Origin: Bryobacterales bacterium
GTDB taxonomy: Bacteria > Acidobacteriota > Terriglobia > Bryobacterales > Bryobacteraceae
Assembly (NCBI GenBank): GCA_003132865.1
Contig: PKYZ01000812.1
Coordinates: 234 to 14,127, forward strand
Direction: 5' to 3'
Length of the DNA: 13,894 bases
The notes beneath the pieces are model-generated. The model had not been told where the DNA came from. It saw only the letters and a program-made list of their open reading frames with translations, and searched no databases. Positions 12,775 through 13,894 of this stretch are shown in pieces; within the stretch, counting starts at the first letter, position 1; the number at the start of each line of letters is the position of its first letter. The translations under genes and the position numbers were made by a program.

Positions 12775-13476
12775 CTATGCGCCCGAAGTTTTCGGGGACT
12801 CTGGCCTGGCGCCCGCCTGCGCACCGCGCGACGCAGCCGCGGCGCCGCCGGTAGTGATGGGACTTTCGGCCACAAAATAAGAAACGGATTCGGCGATTTT
12901 TTGTTCCTCTTGCTGCTTTTGCAACCGCCATGCGTAGAAGCGCTCTTTCTGTTTAGCTACTTCGTCGTTGTTGGCTTGGATACGGGCCTTGTGCTCCTGG
13001 GTCAGACGGTCTAACTCGGCCTGGATCTGCGAGTTATCCTGCGCCGTGCGGGCTTCCAGCTCGTCCAGGGACTTCTGCTGCACGCGCTCGAAGCCATCGA
13101 GAGCGCGATCGCGCTTTACGGCGTCTTCGATGACTTCCTCAATCTTGACGCCGGCGGCGTCCAGCGCCAGCAAAACCGAGTTTTTCTTGACCTCGGCTGG
13201 AAGAGTGCGGATGCGCTCGCTTTGCAGCATCTCGGTCACCTTCGTGATGGTATAGCCATGCGCGGGCGGCTGAATCTCCGCGGCGTGATAGATCTCGTCA
13301 AAGCCCGCCGCGGCGCTCACGGGGCTGGAGAACTTCGGCTCGGCCGCCACCGAGGAGGCGATCTCGGCGACGGTCTGCGCGGGGGTCTTAGCGGTTGGGG
13401 CGCTATCCTCCGGCGCGCCGTCCTCTCCCGGCGGCTGGTCCACCGAGAGGAACAGGTTGTACCATTTCTTACTGAT
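12775..13476 (-). CDS. Coiled-coil protein of the PspA operon, apparent ATC start
   Basis: I do not recognise a named family. The first standard start is GTG 13443, but the frame stays open upstream as xSKKWYNLFLSVD. A strong GGAGG (13486-13482) lies exactly 5 nt before an in-frame ATC at 13476, where an ATG would be expected. I therefore place the start there (233 residues). After an acidic, Ala/Pro-rich linker comes a compact part, FDEIYHAAEIQPPAHGYTITK and VTEMLQSERIRTLP (about 59-95). A long charged coiled coil follows (KRDRALDGFERVQQKSLDEL to RLQKQQEEQKIAESVSYF), and then a disordered Gly/Ala tail. There is no membrane segment. As first gene of the operon, 21 bp before pspA, it may be an adaptor or partner of PspA. 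ATC is a very rare start and would give low expression. Confidence 0.7.
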   Translation of the reverse strand: MSKKWYNLFLSVDQPPGEDGAPEDSAPTAKTPAQTVAEIASSVAAEPKFSSPVSAAAGFDEIYHAAEIQPPAHGYTITKVTEMLQSERIRTLPAEVKKNSVLLALDAAGVKIEEVIEDAVKRDRALDGFERVQQKSLDELEARTAQDNSQIQAELDRLTQEHKARIQANNDEVAKQKERFYAWRLQKQQEEQKIAESVSYFVAESPITTGGAAAASRGAQAGARPESPKTSGA

Positions 13477-13481
13477 ACGGG

Positions 13482-13486
13482 CCTCC
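13482..13486 (-). promoter_or_regulatory. Shine-Dalgarno GGAGG before an ATC codon
   Basis: GGAGG on the minus strand is followed by 5 nt and ATC in frame with the coiled-coil gene. It decides the start at 13476. The GTG at 13443 is about 38 nt from this site and has no good Shine-Dalgarno of its own. Confidence 0.6.
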
Positions 13487-13544
13487 GGACGATCAGTGTA
13501 GCATGAACGCCCTCGGCTTTGAAGGCTATCGTGTCCGTCCGAAA

Positions 13545-13628
13545 CGCACGCTTTAGCGTGCCGCTGTCGGCTTCAGCCGACAGAACGGCGAACTGAAGTT
13601 CGCCGCTGCACGCTAAAGCGTGCGCCAC
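13545..13628. repeat. Head-to-head pair of REP-like repeats (BIME-like)
   Basis: Two copies face each other. The left copy has GCACGCTTTAGCGTGC and CTGTCGGCTTCAGCCGACAG. After 2 nt, the right copy has CGGCGAACTGAAGTTCGCCG, then GCACGCTAAAGCGTGC and the terminal GCCAC. The left copy lacks the GTGGC end. The pair lies between the queG stop and the operon start, so on the queG message it forms four hairpins that could end or protect it. The operon promoter should lie in or after it, but I see no convincing one. Confidence 0.85.
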
Positions 13629-13633
13629 AGGGC

Positions 13634-13894
13634 TTACGCCGCATCCAACTGCCGCAACCCCCAGCGCGCCGATTCACTTACCACCGCCTCCGCCCGAGCC
13701 GCCAGCTTTTCCAGCGGCGCACGGAACTTCTCCTCCCTGGCATTACCCATGGCGATCGCCACGTTGCGCAGAAACCCCGCATACCGTGCGCGCGGGATCG
13801 GGCTGCCCCGGAACATCTCGCGGAACTCCTCTTCGGACAGCGCGGCCAGATTCTCCAGCGGTGGCGCGAAGTGCGCGGCGGCGAAGGCCGATTC
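13634..13894 (-). CDS. queG: Epoxyqueuosine reductase, C-terminal end only
   Basis: The last 86 residues are visible, running in from the right edge. They read ESAFAAAHFAPPLENLAALS, then EEEFREMFRGSPIPRARYAGFLRNVAIAMGN. The block FRGSP.(K/P)RARY.GFLRNVA.A.GN is the characteristic C-terminal region of QueG, the cobalamin and iron-sulfur enzyme that makes queuosine in tRNA. A final helix, LEKLAARAEAVVSESARWGL, corresponds to the HEAT-like end of the protein. The catalytic and iron-sulfur parts lie outside the window. The gene reads towards the operon but is separated from it by about 160 bp that hold the repeat pair. It is therefore probably a housekeeping neighbour and not part of the module. 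Confidence 0.85.
   Translation of the reverse strand, partial: ESAFAAAHFAPPLENLAALSEEEFREMFRGSPIPRARYAGFLRNVAIAMGNAREEKFRAPLEKLAARAEAVVSESARWGLRQLDAA

Noticed and set aside
13545..13628. CRISPR array
   Set aside because: The repeated palindromes are REP-like hairpins in opposite orientation, with no regular unique spacers.

Overview
The window is GC-rich, dense, and lacks rRNA or tRNA genes. The PspA and NitT/TauT-type ABC genes, the gamma-glutamyltransferase-like enzyme, the many toxin-antitoxin (TA) loci and a REP-like repeat family with its own RAYT transposase suggest a large-genome soil Gram-negative bacterium. My best guess is an Acidobacteriota member of the Solibacter/Bryobacter type. 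That is an impression from gene content and repeat style, not a database result.

There are two halves. Positions 1-5.3 kb form an accessory region: a partial FRG-domain gene (minus strand), a VapBC-type pair, a HigBA-type pair, a disrupted gene for a membrane-anchored repeat protein, a possible nuclease-fold protein, a small unknown gene and a second VapBC pair. Each antitoxin is intact, while each toxin is damaged in a different way: a lost ATG, two compensating frameshifts, and one frameshift. Several genes here have a -10 hexamer 6-8 nt before the start codon, which suggests leaderless transcripts.

Positions 5.3-13.9 kb all read on the minus strand apart from one insertion. In transcription order they are: the C-terminal end of queG; a six-gene cluster; and a ggt-family gene. 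The cluster encodes a soluble coiled-coil protein that appears to start at an ATC codon, PspA/IM30, a solute-binding protein fused to a C-terminal OmpA peptidoglycan-binding domain, an ABC permease, an ABC ATPase, and a membrane-anchored coiled-coil protein. Gaps are short or overlapping, so this looks like one operon. I infer an envelope-linked transport or stress module in which PspA coats the inner membrane and the OmpA domain fixes the binding protein to the cell wall. The substrate cannot be read from the sequence.

Four sites carry a two-hairpin REP-like repeat. One copy ends the operon and runs into the signal-peptide codons of the ggt gene. Two inverted 43-bp copies flank a RAYT gene that sits, in opposite orientation, between the permease and ATPase genes. 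A head-to-head pair lies between queG and the operon.
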